Below, one piece after another: positions 51,982 to 61,307 of a DNA stretch of 64,000 nucleotides. Location: contig NZ_VLPK01000002.1 of the NCBI RefSeq assembly GCF_007558865.1, forward strand, positions 1 through 64,000. The letters are read 5' to 3'. A model generated the notes under the pieces. That model saw only the letters and a program-made list of their open reading frames with translations. It ran no database searches and had not been told where the DNA came from. A program made the position numbers and the translations under genes. Numbering within the stretch: position 1 is the stretch's first letter; each line of letters starts with the position of its first letter. The DNA comes from Mucilaginibacter corticis. GTDB taxonomy: Bacteria; Bacteroidota; Bacteroidia; Sphingobacteriales; Sphingobacteriaceae.

Positions 51982-53547
51982 ATGAATGCAATATTATATG
52001 TAATAATCGGGCTGCTTGCGGGCATCCCGACGGGGATCGTCATTGGGCGTTTCCTGCTGCGTAAGCTGTTTAAAGACCAGGAAGCCCATGCGCAAAATAA
52101 AGTAAAAAAGATCCTGAAAGATGCTGAGAACGATGCCGAGATACTAAGAAAAAACAAATTGCTTGAGGCTAAAGAGCGCTTTTTACAAATGAAAGCCGAG
52201 CATGAGCAGGAAGTAAACACCCGTAATAACGAGGTTACCCAACGCGAAAATGGCGTTAAACAAAAAGAACAATCTTACAATTCAAAGTTAGAGAACCTGT
52301 CGCGTAAAGAAGGCGAGCTGGATAAAGCAAAACAAAACCTGGAGCGCCAGTCGGATATTTTAGTTAAAAAGCAGGAAGAAGTTGAGGCTTTGAAGGTGCA
52401 GCACGTAACCCAGTTGGAAAGCATTGCAGGCCTTTCGGCCGAGGATGCCAAGAACCAGTTGGTAGATAACCTGCGTGAAGATGCCCGTTCAAAAGCCATG
52501 GCACAGATCAAAGACATTGTAGACGAGGCCAAGCTTACCGCTACCAAAGAGGCTAAGAAAATAGTTATCCAAACCATTCAGCGTACCGCTACAGAAAGCG
52601 CTATCGAGAACACGGTTTCTATTTTCAACATCGAGAATGACGAGATAAAGGGCCGCATCATTGGTCGCGAAGGACGTAACATCCGCGCGCTGGAAGCAGC
52701 TACCGGTATCGAGATCATAGTGGATGACACGCCCGAAGCCATCATCCTTTCAGGCTTTGACCCGGTACGCCGCGAAATTGCCCGTTTAGCCATGCACCGT
52801 TTGGTGACCGACGGACGGATCCACCCGGCACGTATCGAAGAGATCGTGGCCAAAACCAAGAAACAAATAGAAGAAGAAATAGTAGAGATAGGCGAGCGTA
52901 CTGTGATAGACTTAGGCATCACCGGTTTGCACCCTGAGTTGATCCGTATGGTTGGCCGGATGCGTTACCGCTCATCATACGGGCAAAACCTGCTGCAGCA
53001 CTCGCGCGAGGTAGCTAACTTCTGTGCCACTATGGCTGCCGAATTAGGACTGAACGTAAAATTGGCCAAACGTGCCGGCTTACTGCATGATATTGGTAAA
53101 GTGCCTGATGATAACCCTGAACTGCCTCACGCTATTTTGGGTATGCAGTTAGCGGAAAAATATAAAGAACATCCTGAAGTTTGTAACGCCATTGGCGCTC
53201 ACCACGACGAGGTTGAAATGACCTCTATGCTATCGCCGATCATACAGGTTTGTGACGCCATATCAGGCGCGCGCCCCGGTGCACGCCGCGAGGTAGTTGA
53301 AAGCTACATCAAACGTTTAAAAGAGCTGGAAGAATTGGCATTGTCATATCCGGGTGTTGAGAAAACATTTGCAATACAGGCCGGCCGCGAATTGCGTGTT
53401 GTGGTTGAAAGCGAGAAGATCAGCGACGCGCAATCTGAAGTGCTTGCTGCCGATATTTCAAACCGCATCCAAACAGAAATGACCTATCCGGGCCAGATCA
53501 AAGTAACCGTTATCAGGGAAACCCGGTCGGTAGCGTTTGCTAAGTAA
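51982..53547 (+). CDS. rny: Ribonuclease Y
   Basis: 521 residues. N-terminal membrane anchor ([20 protein letters not shown]), long coiled coil (about 30-200), KH domain (about 210-275, [20 protein letters not shown]) and HD domain (about 335-430, [37 protein letters not shown]). Membrane-bound endoribonuclease that starts mRNA decay. Normal length and all motifs intact. Confidence 0.97.
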   Translation: MNAILYVIIGLLAGIPTGIVIGRFLLRKLFKDQEAHAQNKVKKILKDAENDAEILRKNKLLEAKERFLQMKAEHEQEVNTRNNEVTQRENGVKQKEQSYNSKLENLSRKEGELDKAKQNLERQSDILVKKQEEVEALKVQHVTQLESIAGLSAEDAKNQLVDNLREDARSKAMAQIKDIVDEAKLTATKEAKKIVIQTIQRTATESAIENTVSIFNIENDEIKGRIIGREGRNIRALEAATGIEIIVDDTPEAIILSGFDPVRREIARLAMHRLVTDGRIHPARIEEIVAKTKKQIEEEIVEIGERTVIDLGITGLHPELIRMVGRMRYRSSYGQNLLQHSREVANFCATMAAELGLNVKLAKRAGLLHDIGKVPDDNPELPHAILGMQLAEKYKEHPEVCNAIGAHHDEVEMTSMLSPIIQVCDAISGARPGARREVVESYIKRLKELEELALSYPGVEKTFAIQAGRELRVVVESEKISDAQSEVLAADISNRIQTEMTYPGQIKVTVIRETRSVAFAK

Positions 53548-53567
53548 TAAAAAGATAAGACAGGAGC

Positions 53568-53648
53568 GGTGTCATCCTGAGCTTGTCGAAGGATAAGAGC
53601 GTAGGCCTTACGCTCACTCTTATCCTTCGACAAGCTCAGAATGACACC
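53568..53648. repeat. 81-base inverted repeat
   Basis: Long arms of about 35 bases (left from 53568 with TGAGCTTGTCGAAGGATAAG, right to 53648 with CTTATCCTTCGACAAGCTCA) around a core GAGCGTAGGCCTTACGCTC that is itself palindromic, so the whole segment can form one hairpin. The TGAGCTTGTCGAAGGA unit is a widespread extragenic palindrome. It follows rny by 20 bases and probably ends its transcript. An ATG at 53583 inside it is not a real start for the next gene. Confidence 0.85.
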
Positions 53649-53666
53649 CTTTTTTTAAACAGTACA

Positions 53667-54176
53667 GTGAAAAAGCCACAACCCCAAACAGTAAAGCGCC
53701 CTATCGATATTGTAATTGATGAGTACGACAGCTTTCACCAAAAGCCAAGCAACCGTATTGTCAATTACATCTGTGTTCCGCTGATTGTATTTAGCGTGGT
53801 TGGCTTTGTATGGTCGCTGCCTTTTCCGCAGTTAAAGTTTTTGGGACCGTACATCAGCTTCTTAAATTGGGCCTCGTTTTTAATAGCTTTTACCATTTAC
53901 TATTACATGAAGCTGTCACCCATTCTGTCATACATTATGCTGCTGATACTATTTGGACTAGTATATATAGTTATTCAGGTACAAACGGCAGAGAGATCAG
54001 GTACGTTATTGCCACAGGTGTGCGTATTTATATTTGTAATGGCTAACATAGCCCAATTTATAGGCTATCGTATTGAAGGTAAAAAGCCCACCTTTGCCAA
54101 CGAGTTTAAATTTATGCTGACCGCACCAGTGTGGTTGTTAGGTTTGGTAATGAAGAAGGTTGGGGTTAAATATTAG
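53667..54176 (+). CDS. DUF962/Mpo1-like membrane protein with altered histidines
   Basis: 169 residues from GTG 53667, the first start after the palindrome. Four or so membrane helices (YICVPLIVFSVVGFVW, FLNWASFLIAFTIYYYM, SYIMLLILFGLVYIVIQV). The DUF962 motifs are recognisable: YDSFHQKPSNRIVNYICVP (about 20-38) and QFIGYRIEGKKPTFANEF (about 130-147). In Mpo1, an iron-dependent dioxygenase acting on 2-hydroxy fatty acids, these motifs carry histidines at the places that are Asn33 and Tyr134 here. Only His24 is kept, so the protein is probably not an active dioxygenase. From memory of the family; an alignment is needed. Confidence 0.75.
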   Translation: MKKPQPQTVKRPIDIVIDEYDSFHQKPSNRIVNYICVPLIVFSVVGFVWSLPFPQLKFLGPYISFLNWASFLIAFTIYYYMKLSPILSYIMLLILFGLVYIVIQVQTAERSGTLLPQVCVFIFVMANIAQFIGYRIEGKKPTFANEFKFMLTAPVWLLGLVMKKVGVKY

Positions 54177-54197
54177 TCAGACTTATCGCTTGGTAGC

Positions 54198-54662
54198 GCT
54201 CAATTGCCGCTAAGGCTGTTACTTTTTTCGCTATTGTTTTGTTTTTAAGGTGCTCAAGAAGGCTACGCCGTATGGCTTGATCCAAAAGTAACCAAAAGAT
54301 CAAGTCAGGCCGATCGCTGCCACCACCCGAGGGCCAGACTCCCGGCCGCGCGCCCTGACTGGCCTTTGCGCTTCTTTTTTTAATTTTTGTACAATACGAA
54401 ATTATTGTCGAAAGCGGAACCGTCAGACGAAAAGCTTCGGGTGAAAGCAGGTAAAACAAGTTGGGCCGTGCGGCTGCAAGGGCATTGGTAATTTTGCCCG
54501 AAGCGGCAGCCTGTGCGACAACAGGCGGCAAAAGGACCGGGCCATTGGTTTTACCTGATTTGCAGGGCAAAGGCTATGTGCGGCAAAGAAGCCTATCGGC
54601 TGACTTGATTTTTGGTTCTTTTCATCAAGGAAAAGAACAAAGCCTACCCGCGGCGATTGAGC
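54198..54662. repeat. Long noncoding repeat with terminal inverted repeats, copy 2
   Basis: 465 bases bounded by GCTCAATTGCCGC (54198-54210) and GCGGCGATTGAGC (54650-54662), inverted with one mismatch. It is in the opposite orientation to copy 1 and matches its reverse complement in blocks (AAATCAAGTCAGC, ATAGGCTTCTTT, GTAAAACC, ATTTCGTATT, AAAGGCC). Open frames across it (54166-54570 minus; 54461-55051 plus) differ from those in copy 1 and are not conserved, so it is noncoding. It fills most of the 550-base gap 54177-54726. Confidence 0.8.
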
Positions 54663-54726
54663 GGGACAATTTTGTATTAATGAATGCTTTTGTGTTAACC
54701 TTTATTTGCGAGACCCCAACAACCGT

Positions 54727-56481
54727 CTACAAATTCTTCCCTAACTTATCCAAAGTATCCTGCGGAACATTCTCCAAATCCAGCACTAAAAATCCATCCA
54801 GTGCGTCAGAAAATTTAGGGTCGATATTAAAGCTGATGATCTTGGCATTAAGGGCAATGTACTGGCGCAGTAGTACCGGCACTTTCATGTTGTGGGTTTC
54901 GATCTGCGATATCATCTGGTCCAGTGCCTTGAAGCTGTCTTCGCCGCTCATCAGCAGGTCAGAATCGATACTTGAAAAATCAACTTTGAACTTTTTACGC
55001 GGCTTTACAAACTGCGCCATTTCATGGTCAAAGTGGTTACGGTTAATGTAATCAACAATAAGCGATTTAGAAAACTTAGAAAACGTATTGCTGATGCTTA
55101 CCGGCCCTATCAGGTATTGGTAACGCGGATTATCAATGAGATATTTCAAGATCCCTTTCCACAATAAAAACAGGGGCAGGGGTTTTTGCTGGTATTCCTT
55201 ACGGATCCATGAGCGGCCCAGTTCCAGGCTTTTCCTTAACACCGGCGAAAATTGTTCTTTGATTTTAAATAGCTCGGCAATGTAAAAACCGTCTTTACCC
55301 AGGCTGTAAAATATCTCATCGCCAAGGCCAATGCGGTATGCGCCAACGATCATCTTAGCTTCGGTATCCCATATAAACAGGTGGTGATAATAAATATCAT
55401 ACTCGTCCAGGTCGGTAGCCATATTGGTACCCTCACCAATTTCTCGGAAGGTCACTTCTCTTAATCGGCCAATCTCGCGGATTACGTTTGGAATAACAGA
55501 AGTAGGTACAATAAATACCTCATAGTTTTTCTCAACCCAAACGGTATAATCATGGCGCAGGCCTGCAACCTCTTTTTCAAGAACCGCTGTGGGTATCGCC
55601 GGAACTATCTCCTGTTGCTTTTTTTTTATTTTAAAAAGGCTGCGCGGGCTAAAGATTTTCTTTTCTTCTTCCAATCCCGACCCTAAGGCATAGGTGCGTG
55701 CCCTTAAATAGTTAAGCAGCTTGGCGCTGTTGGTATTATCGGGGATATCCTCCACCTTAATTGGTTTGCCAATTCGCAGCCTGATGGTTTGTCCCTGCTT
55801 GTTAAACAACTCCGACGGTAATTTGGCCGTGCGCAACGCGGGGTGGATCAGGCTGAGCAGGTTAAACAGCAAGCCGTTGTTGCCGTGAAAGTAAATAGGT
55901 ACCACGGGCACCTTTGCCTTGGCGATGATCTTGCCCACTACCGGGTGCCACATGCGGTCGGTAATTTCCTGTTTATCCAGTTTAAAGGTAGATACTTCGC
56001 CGGCAGGGAAGATCCCTATGGGCGTACCTTCAGCAAGTAATTGCAGGGTGCTTTTTAACCCGCTTATGCTTGATGAATGCTCGATATTTTCGAATGGGTT
56101 AACGGCTATAAAAAAATCACTCAGGTTGGGGATTTTTTTCAGCAGGAAGTTGGCCATCAACTTGGCATCCGGGCGTGCCATTAACAACATCTTTAATAAT
56201 ACCATGCCCTCAATACCACCATATGGGTGGTTGGCTATGGCTATGAAACTGCCTTCGGCAGGTATGTTTTTTAATTCTTTTTCGTCAAACTCAACCTCAA
56301 CGCCGCAGCCCTGTAAAATAGCATCAATAAACTCAATACCTTGTTTGGGCTGTGCCTGCGCAAAAAGTTCATTCACCTGGTTTATTTTCATCAGGTCCAT
56401 CAGGAAAGAAGCAAGGCCCGGCAATTTTAATCTGTCAAGTTTAGTAGCCTTCGCAAATTCTTCAGTGGTTATAATCTTCAT
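54727..56481 (-). CDS. Two-domain acyltransferase (PlsC-like plus GNAT/hemolysin-like), amino-acid lipid synthase type
   Basis: 584 residues. The N-terminal half (about 60-270) is a lysophospholipid acyltransferase: IAIANHPYGGIEGMVLLKM (the catalytic His block, here H-P-Y-G-G-I-E), GIFPAGEVSTFKLDKQEITD, and VVPIYFHGNNGLLFNLLSLI. The C-terminal half (about 310-530) is a GNAT-like OlsB/hemolysin domain: REVTFREIGEGTNMATDLDE, DIYYHHLFIWDTEAKMIVGA YRIG, and ELGRSWIRKEYQ. This is the OlsF/GlsF arrangement, in which one protein N-acylates an amino acid (ornithine or glycine) with a 3-hydroxy fatty acid and then O-acylates it to a phosphate-free membrane lipid. Ornithine, glycine or serine-glycine lipids are all known in Bacteroidota. 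Substrate not predictable. Confidence 0.82.
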   Translation of the reverse strand: MKIITTEEFAKATKLDRLKLPGLASFLMDLMKINQVNELFAQAQPKQGIEFIDAILQGCGVEVEFDEKELKNIPAEGSFIAIANHPYGGIEGMVLLKMLLMARPDAKLMANFLLKKIPNLSDFFIAVNPFENIEHSSSISGLKSTLQLLAEGTPIGIFPAGEVSTFKLDKQEITDRMWHPVVGKIIAKAKVPVVPIYFHGNNGLLFNLLSLIHPALRTAKLPSELFNKQGQTIRLRIGKPIKVEDIPDNTNSAKLLNYLRARTYALGSGLEEEKKIFSPRSLFKIKKKQQEIVPAIPTAVLEKEVAGLRHDYTVWVEKNYEVFIVPTSVIPNVIREIGRLREVTFREIGEGTNMATDLDEYDIYYHHLFIWDTEAKMIVGAYRIGLGDEIFYSLGKDGFYIAELFKIKEQFSPVLRKSLELGRSWIRKEYQQKPLPLFLLWKGILKYLIDNPRYQYLIGPVSISNTFSKFSKSLIVDYINRNHFDHEMAQFVKPRKKFKVDFSSIDSDLLMSGEDSFKALDQMISQIETHNMKVPVLLRQYIALNAKIISFNIDPKFSDALDGFLVLDLENVPQDTLDKLGKNL

Positions 56482-56551
56482 TTAGCAAGTAGCGTATATG
56501 GGGGTAAATATCTTCTAAATTTATTAATTTAAAGCCGAATTTAATCAATCC

Positions 56552-57427
56552 ATGAAATCGCGACTAAAAAATTACCTCTCCATCACAAAAAAAGAGTGGA
56601 ACGGGATGGTAATATTACTCATCATCCTCATGATAGTATTAGCCGCGCCTTATGTGTATCAACAGGCACATAAAGATAATGTTATTGATTTTAAGGATTT
56701 TGATAAGGATGTGGCCCTGCTCAATAAGGCAAAAGGTAACAGTGCCTCAGAGTACATAGAAAATGATAAACTTGCTGATACTAAAATTGCCAAGCCTGTT
56801 CTGTTTATGTTTGACCCTAACAATCTGCCTGCCGAACAATGGAAACAATTAGGCCTGAGCGAACGGCAGATCAGCATTATTAAACATTACGAAGCCAAAG
56901 GCGGCCATTTCAGCAAAAAAGAAGATGTGCAAAAGATCTACGGCATAACCGCTGAGGATTATAAGCGTATTGAACCTTATATCAATATCCCCGGCAAAGC
57001 TTACACATCAAACAAAATAGCAGCGGGCGAGGTGATAGAACTGAACAGTGCCGACTCTGCCAAACTAACCCGCATAAGGGGGATTGGCCCGGCTTTCGCT
57101 GATCGGATAATTCAATACCGGCAGCGGCTGGGCGGGTTTTTAAACAAAGAACAGCTAAAAGAAGTTTACGGGATAGATACTGCTAAATACCACGAGATAA
57201 ATGGCCAGGTAAGTGTTAATGCGGCGCGGATAACTAAGATCAATATCAACGATGTAGACTTTGAAGGGCTGCGCAAGTTTCCTTACCTTACCAATAAACA
57301 AACCAATGCTATTATTCAGTACAAGCAGCAGCACGGCAATTACCGTAACATTGCCGATATGAAGAACATAGTGATATTGGATGATGTAATTTTACATAAA
57401 ATTGAACCCTATATAAGTTTTAAATGA
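56552..57427 (+). CDS. Helix-hairpin-helix (ComEA-like) membrane-anchored protein
   Basis: 291 residues. N-terminal membrane helix (MVILLIILMIVLAAPYVYQQ), then three helix-hairpin-helix units: AEQWKQLGLSERQISIIKHY (about 90-110), TRIRGIGPAFADRIIQYRQR (about 175-195) and LRKFPYLTNKQTNAIIQYKQ (about 235-255). HhH repeats bind DNA without sequence specificity; ComEA-type proteins capture DNA at the cell surface, but this form is widespread in non-competent Bacteroidota. Overlaps apt by 4 bases (ATGA), so the two are coupled. Confidence 0.85.
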   Translation: MKSRLKNYLSITKKEWNGMVILLIILMIVLAAPYVYQQAHKDNVIDFKDFDKDVALLNKAKGNSASEYIENDKLADTKIAKPVLFMFDPNNLPAEQWKQLGLSERQISIIKHYEAKGGHFSKKEDVQKIYGITAEDYKRIEPYINIPGKAYTSNKIAAGEVIELNSADSAKLTRIRGIGPAFADRIIQYRQRLGGFLNKEQLKEVYGIDTAKYHEINGQVSVNAARITKININDVDFEGLRKFPYLTNKQTNAIIQYKQQHGNYRNIADMKNIVILDDVILHKIEPYISFK

Positions 57428-57951
57428 TCGAGGAACAGATAAAGGCAGCGGTACGCGATATACCGGATTTCCCGAAACCGGGTATAATATTTAAAGATAT
57501 TACCACCATATTAAAAGATCCTGCCTTGTGCAGAGATATTGTGGATGCCTTTGCCGAACGGTTGCAGGGGATGCGAATTGATGCCATAGCCGGGATAGAA
57601 AGCCGCGGCTTTTTATTCGGGTTGACGCTGGCAACTAAACTGGGTGTTCCGTTTGTACCGGTGCGCAAGGCCGGCAAGCTGCCTTATACCATAAAGCAAA
57701 AAGCCTATAAATTAGAGTATGGCACCGCGGTAATTGAAATGCATACCGACGCGTTTGAACCGGGTCAGCATATATTATTACATGACGATCTGCTGGCCAC
57801 CGGCGGCACGGTAACTGCTGCCAGCGAATTGATCAAAGAACTGGGCGGCGTAGTATGCGGTTTTAGCTTTGTTGTAGGATTAGGATTTTTAAACGGCAAA
57901 GAACGCATAGCGCCGATAAGCGATAAAATAATTGTATTGGCGGAGTATTAG
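57424..57951 (+). CDS. apt: Adenine phosphoribosyltransferase
   Basis: 175 residues. IPDFPKPGIIFKDITTILKD is the APRT N-terminal signature; AIAGIESRGFLFGLTLATKL the hood; and ILLHDDLLATGGTVTAASEL the PRPP loop. Converts adenine and PRPP to AMP in purine salvage. Normal length. Confidence 0.97.
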   Translation: MIEEQIKAAVRDIPDFPKPGIIFKDITTILKDPALCRDIVDAFAERLQGMRIDAIAGIESRGFLFGLTLATKLGVPFVPVRKAGKLPYTIKQKAYKLEYGTAVIEMHTDAFEPGQHILLHDDLLATGGTVTAASELIKELGGVVCGFSFVVGLGFLNGKERIAPISDKIIVLAEY

Positions 57952-57974
57952 CCGCAACACTAGTAAAGTCAGTT

Positions 57975-59234
57975 ATGAAAACATTAAGCCTTATTACAAT
58001 ATTTATAATTATCGCGTCAAGCAGCATCGCCCAAAAGTATGTCCCCACCACAACTACCTTAAACGGCAAGGTAATGTTTGGCTACCAGGGCTGGCAGGCT
58101 ACACCTAATGACGGATCGGGCAATAACGTTTGGCGGCATTTGTTTAACGGCAAGCCCGACGCCAAAAATGCCGACTTCGACGTATGGCCCGATATGCACG
58201 AATACCCTGCCGATGTTACTGAAGCTACGAATATGAGCTACCCGGACGGCTCGCCGGCTAAATTATATTCGGCTTATAAGTACGGGGCGGTCGACCTGCA
58301 TTTTAAATGGATGATGGAGCATGACCTGGATGGTGTTTTCGAACAGCGCTTTGTTACCGATGTGCAGTCGCGCGGGGGTAAGCGCCACTTTAACCAGGTA
58401 GTGCGCAACGTAAAAATGGCCAGCGAAAAATACAAGCGTGTTTACTGCATCATGTACGATATATCGGGCGCGGGCCCAAACTGGAAAAAGGAACTGATGG
58501 CAGACTGGATGTTCCTGGTCGATTCATCGCAGGTAACCACCGGCAAGTCATACCTGCACCATAACGGCAAACCCTTGCTGTCCATCTGGGGATTGGGTTT
58601 TGACCATACCAAACCTTTTGCATCGGTAACGCAGGCTGATTCATTGCTGGATTGGTTCCACAAAAACGCGCCGAAAAAATACCAGGCTACCATTATGGGC
58701 GGCATCAATGATACCTGGCTTACCCATACCGACGACTGGAAAGCCATTTATAATAAAATGGATATCATAAGCCCGTGGGCTGTAGGGCGTTTTGGCGACG
58801 ACAAAGGCGCGGATAAATTTCGCGACCGCGCCATAGTCCCTGATAAAGCTTATTGCGATGCGCACAAGGTTGCCTACATGCCGGTGATCTTCCCCGGGTT
58901 TTCGTGGTATAATTTAAGGCACGGCAAAAGCCCCTTCAACCAGATCCCGAGACGTGGCGGCGATTTTTACTGGCACCAATCTTACAACGCTATTAATGCC
59001 GGGGTAAACATGGTTTACATTGCCATGTATGACGAAATTGACGAAGGTACCGCCATGTACAAGGCCGCTCCAACGGCTGCCGAACGCCCGGCCAATGAAA
59101 AGTTTTTGTCGTTAGACCAGGACGGCATAGCCTTGCCATCTGACTGGTATTTGCAATTGGCAAGGGCCACCAGCGAAATTTTAAGGGGCAACGCTAAGAA
59201 TAGTGTTGAAATACCAGCAGAGTTGAAGAGGTAA
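57975..59234 (+). CDS. Secreted GH71/GH99-like glycoside hydrolase
   Basis: 419 residues with signal peptide (LITIFIIIASSSIAQ). TIM-barrel landmarks of the GH71/99-like group: VMFGYQGWQATPNDGSGN at the start, DLHFKWMMEHDLDGVFEQRF, YCIMYDISGAGPNW, PLLSIWGLGF, and FYWHQSYNAINAGVNMVYIA followed by MYDEIDEGTAMYK. GH99 enzymes are endo-alpha-mannanases; this looser group has few characterised members. Exported, so acts on an outside or periplasmic glycan. It follows apt by 23 bases but is functionally unrelated. Confidence 0.82.
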   Translation: MKTLSLITIFIIIASSSIAQKYVPTTTTLNGKVMFGYQGWQATPNDGSGNNVWRHLFNGKPDAKNADFDVWPDMHEYPADVTEATNMSYPDGSPAKLYSAYKYGAVDLHFKWMMEHDLDGVFEQRFVTDVQSRGGKRHFNQVVRNVKMASEKYKRVYCIMYDISGAGPNWKKELMADWMFLVDSSQVTTGKSYLHHNGKPLLSIWGLGFDHTKPFASVTQADSLLDWFHKNAPKKYQATIMGGINDTWLTHTDDWKAIYNKMDIISPWAVGRFGDDKGADKFRDRAIVPDKAYCDAHKVAYMPVIFPGFSWYNLRHGKSPFNQIPRRGGDFYWHQSYNAINAGVNMVYIAMYDEIDEGTAMYKAAPTAAERPANEKFLSLDQDGIALPSDWYLQLARATSEILRGNAKNSVEIPAELKR

Positions 59235-59270
59235 AAACTATATTGCTGGTGAATTTAGATTTTTAAAGTA

Positions 59271-59861
59271 ATGAATAAGAACGACTTCAGTATTGGTGAT
59301 AGAGTTTTTTTATTAAATGATTTAATTGAACGCTTTAAGTTTAAAGTTTACACAATTGAATCAAAATGGCAAAGCGGTTTAACAGAACTCGGTAAAATAA
59401 ACTCATATTTTTTAGCTGATAATGTAAATCGATACTATGATAATGACTTGGTTTTAGTAAAAAGCTTTCCAGAAGCCACAATATATCTTACTGATGGAGA
59501 ATATTCGATTTTAAAAAGACATATCGCAGATGATTTGTATTTAAATGAGAAAATTAAATTGGAATATATAAACGATGCGCCTATATTAAGAACAGCTTTT
59601 AACTATGAAGATATTCATGAAGTATTAAGATTAGGAATGGGAATTGGGGAAATCTTGAATACTAATAAGTCTGAAATTGAAGAACTGAATAAAATTAGTT
59701 ATGAAGGTAGGGCTGTCAATAAACAAGAGGTATATGAAGCCAATAAAAGATGGAATCAAGATCAAGATAGGTCAGAAAATATCGATGAAGATTATAACCA
59801 AAACGGAGATCGTAAAGATGATCCATATAACCACAATAATTGGGAAGGACATTGCGACTAA
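59271..59861 (+). CDS. Hypothetical protein, AT-rich, with Asp/Asn-rich tail
   Basis: 196 residues, no recognised family. N-terminal small beta barrel-like segment (FSIGDRVFLLNDLIERFKFK), middle helix-rich part (SILKRHIADDLYLNEKIKLE), and a low-complexity tail rich in D, N and R (DEDYNQNGDRKDDPYNHN). No signal or membrane segment. AT-rich compared with apt and the acyl-CoA dehydrogenase, so possibly acquired. Flanked downstream by 253 bases that contain nothing recognisable except short palindromic GC-rich pieces. Confidence 0.5.
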   Translation: MNKNDFSIGDRVFLLNDLIERFKFKVYTIESKWQSGLTELGKINSYFLADNVNRYYDNDLVLVKSFPEATIYLTDGEYSILKRHIADDLYLNEKIKLEYINDAPILRTAFNYEDIHEVLRLGMGIGEILNTNKSEIEELNKISYEGRAVNKQEVYEANKRWNQDQDRSENIDEDYNQNGDRKDDPYNHNNWEGHCD

Positions 59862-60114
59862 CTATGTTTCTCGACGTTAGTCGGGATTTATAATCCTCGC
59901 ATGGCGCAAGTCTTAGCGCAATGGTCAATAGCCTGGCCTGACTTGTGATCTTTTCGTAAAATATTTTTTATTACCGCTCGCTCCAATAAATCACTTTAAA
60001 TCAACTAAACCTATTATCTGTACCGGATACCAAAATGGTCCTTTTTTACGGTGATTGGAGAGGAAACTATTGACCGATTTTTATCGTTATTTTAGTATAT
60101 ACCAATTATAAAAT

Positions 60115-61287
60115 ATGGATTCTTTGTTAACAGATATATCTGCCGGATACGATTTTTCGTCAGACGATAACCAGGCGATGGTTGGCCAAATGGCCAGGGA
60201 TTTTGCCGAAAAAGAGATCCGTCCGCATGTAATGGAATGGGACGAAGCACAGATCTTTCCTGTCGACCTGTTTAAAAAATTAGGTGAACAGGGTATGATG
60301 GGCGTACTGGTTCCTGAAGAATACGGCGGCTCGGGCTTTGGTTACGCCGAATATGTAACCGTTATTGTTGAGATAGCAAAAGTATGCGGCTCGATAGGTT
60401 TATCGGTAGCGGCCCATAACTCGCTTTGCACCGGGCATATCCTGGCGTTTGGTAACGAAGAGCAAAAACATAAATGGCTGCCAAAGCTGGCAACTGCCGA
60501 GTGGATAGGCGCCTGGGGATTAACCGAAGCCAATACCGGGTCGGACGCGTTGGGGATGGAAACTACCGCCGTTTTAGATGGCGACCATTATGTGGTGAAT
60601 GGATCAAAAAACTGGATCACCCATGGTAAATCAAGTAATGTGGCTGTAGTAATGGTCAGGACAGGGGCTAAAGGCGACTCACACGGCATCTCTGCCCTGG
60701 TAATTGAAAAGGGGACCGCCGGATTTACGCATGGCAAAAAAGAGAACAAGCTGGGCATGCGCGCCTCTGAAACTACTGAACTGGTTTTTGATAACTGCCG
60801 CGTACCCAAAGAGAATTTGCTGGGGCAGGAAGGGCATGGTTTCGCGCAGGCTATGACCGTTCTGGATGGCGGGCGCATTTCTATCGCCGCGCTGTCATTG
60901 GGAATTGCCAAGGGCGCTTTTGAGGCTGCGGTTACTTATGCCAAACAGCGCAGGCAATTTGGGCAGGCTATTGCCAATTTCCAGGGCATCTCATTTAAAC
61001 TGGCAGATATGGCTACCGAAATTGAGGCTGCCGAACTGCTGGTCATGCAGGCTGCCGATCTGAAAAACCGCCATCAGCCGGTTACCCGGCAATCAGCCAT
61101 GGCAAAATATTTCGCGTCAGAAGTGGCTGTACGTACCGCTACAGAAGCTATACAGATCTTCGGGGGATATGGCTATACCAAAGATTTCCCGGTTGAGAAA
61201 TACTACCGCGATGCCAAGTTGTGTACTATAGGCGAGGGAACATCAGAGATCCAGAAGATCGTTATCAGCAGGGAAATATTGAAGTAA
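60115..61287 (+). CDS. Acyl-CoA dehydrogenase
   Basis: 390 residues, normal length. FAD-binding signatures WGLTEANTGSDALGMETTA and FDNCRVPKENLLGQEGHGFA, AIQIFGGYGYTKDFPVEKYY near the end, and the catalytic glutamate in GEGTSEIQ. Oxidises acyl-CoA to the 2-enoyl form and passes electrons to ETF. Closest in pattern to short/branched-chain enzymes, chain length not certain. Single gene with convergent neighbour. Confidence 0.95.
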   Translation: MDSLLTDISAGYDFSSDDNQAMVGQMARDFAEKEIRPHVMEWDEAQIFPVDLFKKLGEQGMMGVLVPEEYGGSGFGYAEYVTVIVEIAKVCGSIGLSVAAHNSLCTGHILAFGNEEQKHKWLPKLATAEWIGAWGLTEANTGSDALGMETTAVLDGDHYVVNGSKNWITHGKSSNVAVVMVRTGAKGDSHGISALVIEKGTAGFTHGKKENKLGMRASETTELVFDNCRVPKENLLGQEGHGFAQAMTVLDGGRISIAALSLGIAKGAFEAAVTYAKQRRQFGQAIANFQGISFKLADMATEIEAAELLVMQAADLKNRHQPVTRQSAMAKYFASEVAVRTATEAIQIFGGYGYTKDFPVEKYYRDAKLCTIGEGTSEIQKIVISREILK

Positions 61288-61307
61288 GGTAATTAGATAT
61301 CTTATCA

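Noticed and set aside
53583..53666. ATG inside the palindrome as the start of the DUF962 gene
   Set aside because: The residues it adds are translated repeat sequence; GTG 53667 gives the usual N-terminus.
54166..55051. Two open frames (54166-54570 minus, 54461-55051 plus) across the repeat
   Set aside because: Neither frame is conserved in the other copy of the repeat, and the plus frame runs into the antisense of the acyltransferase gene.
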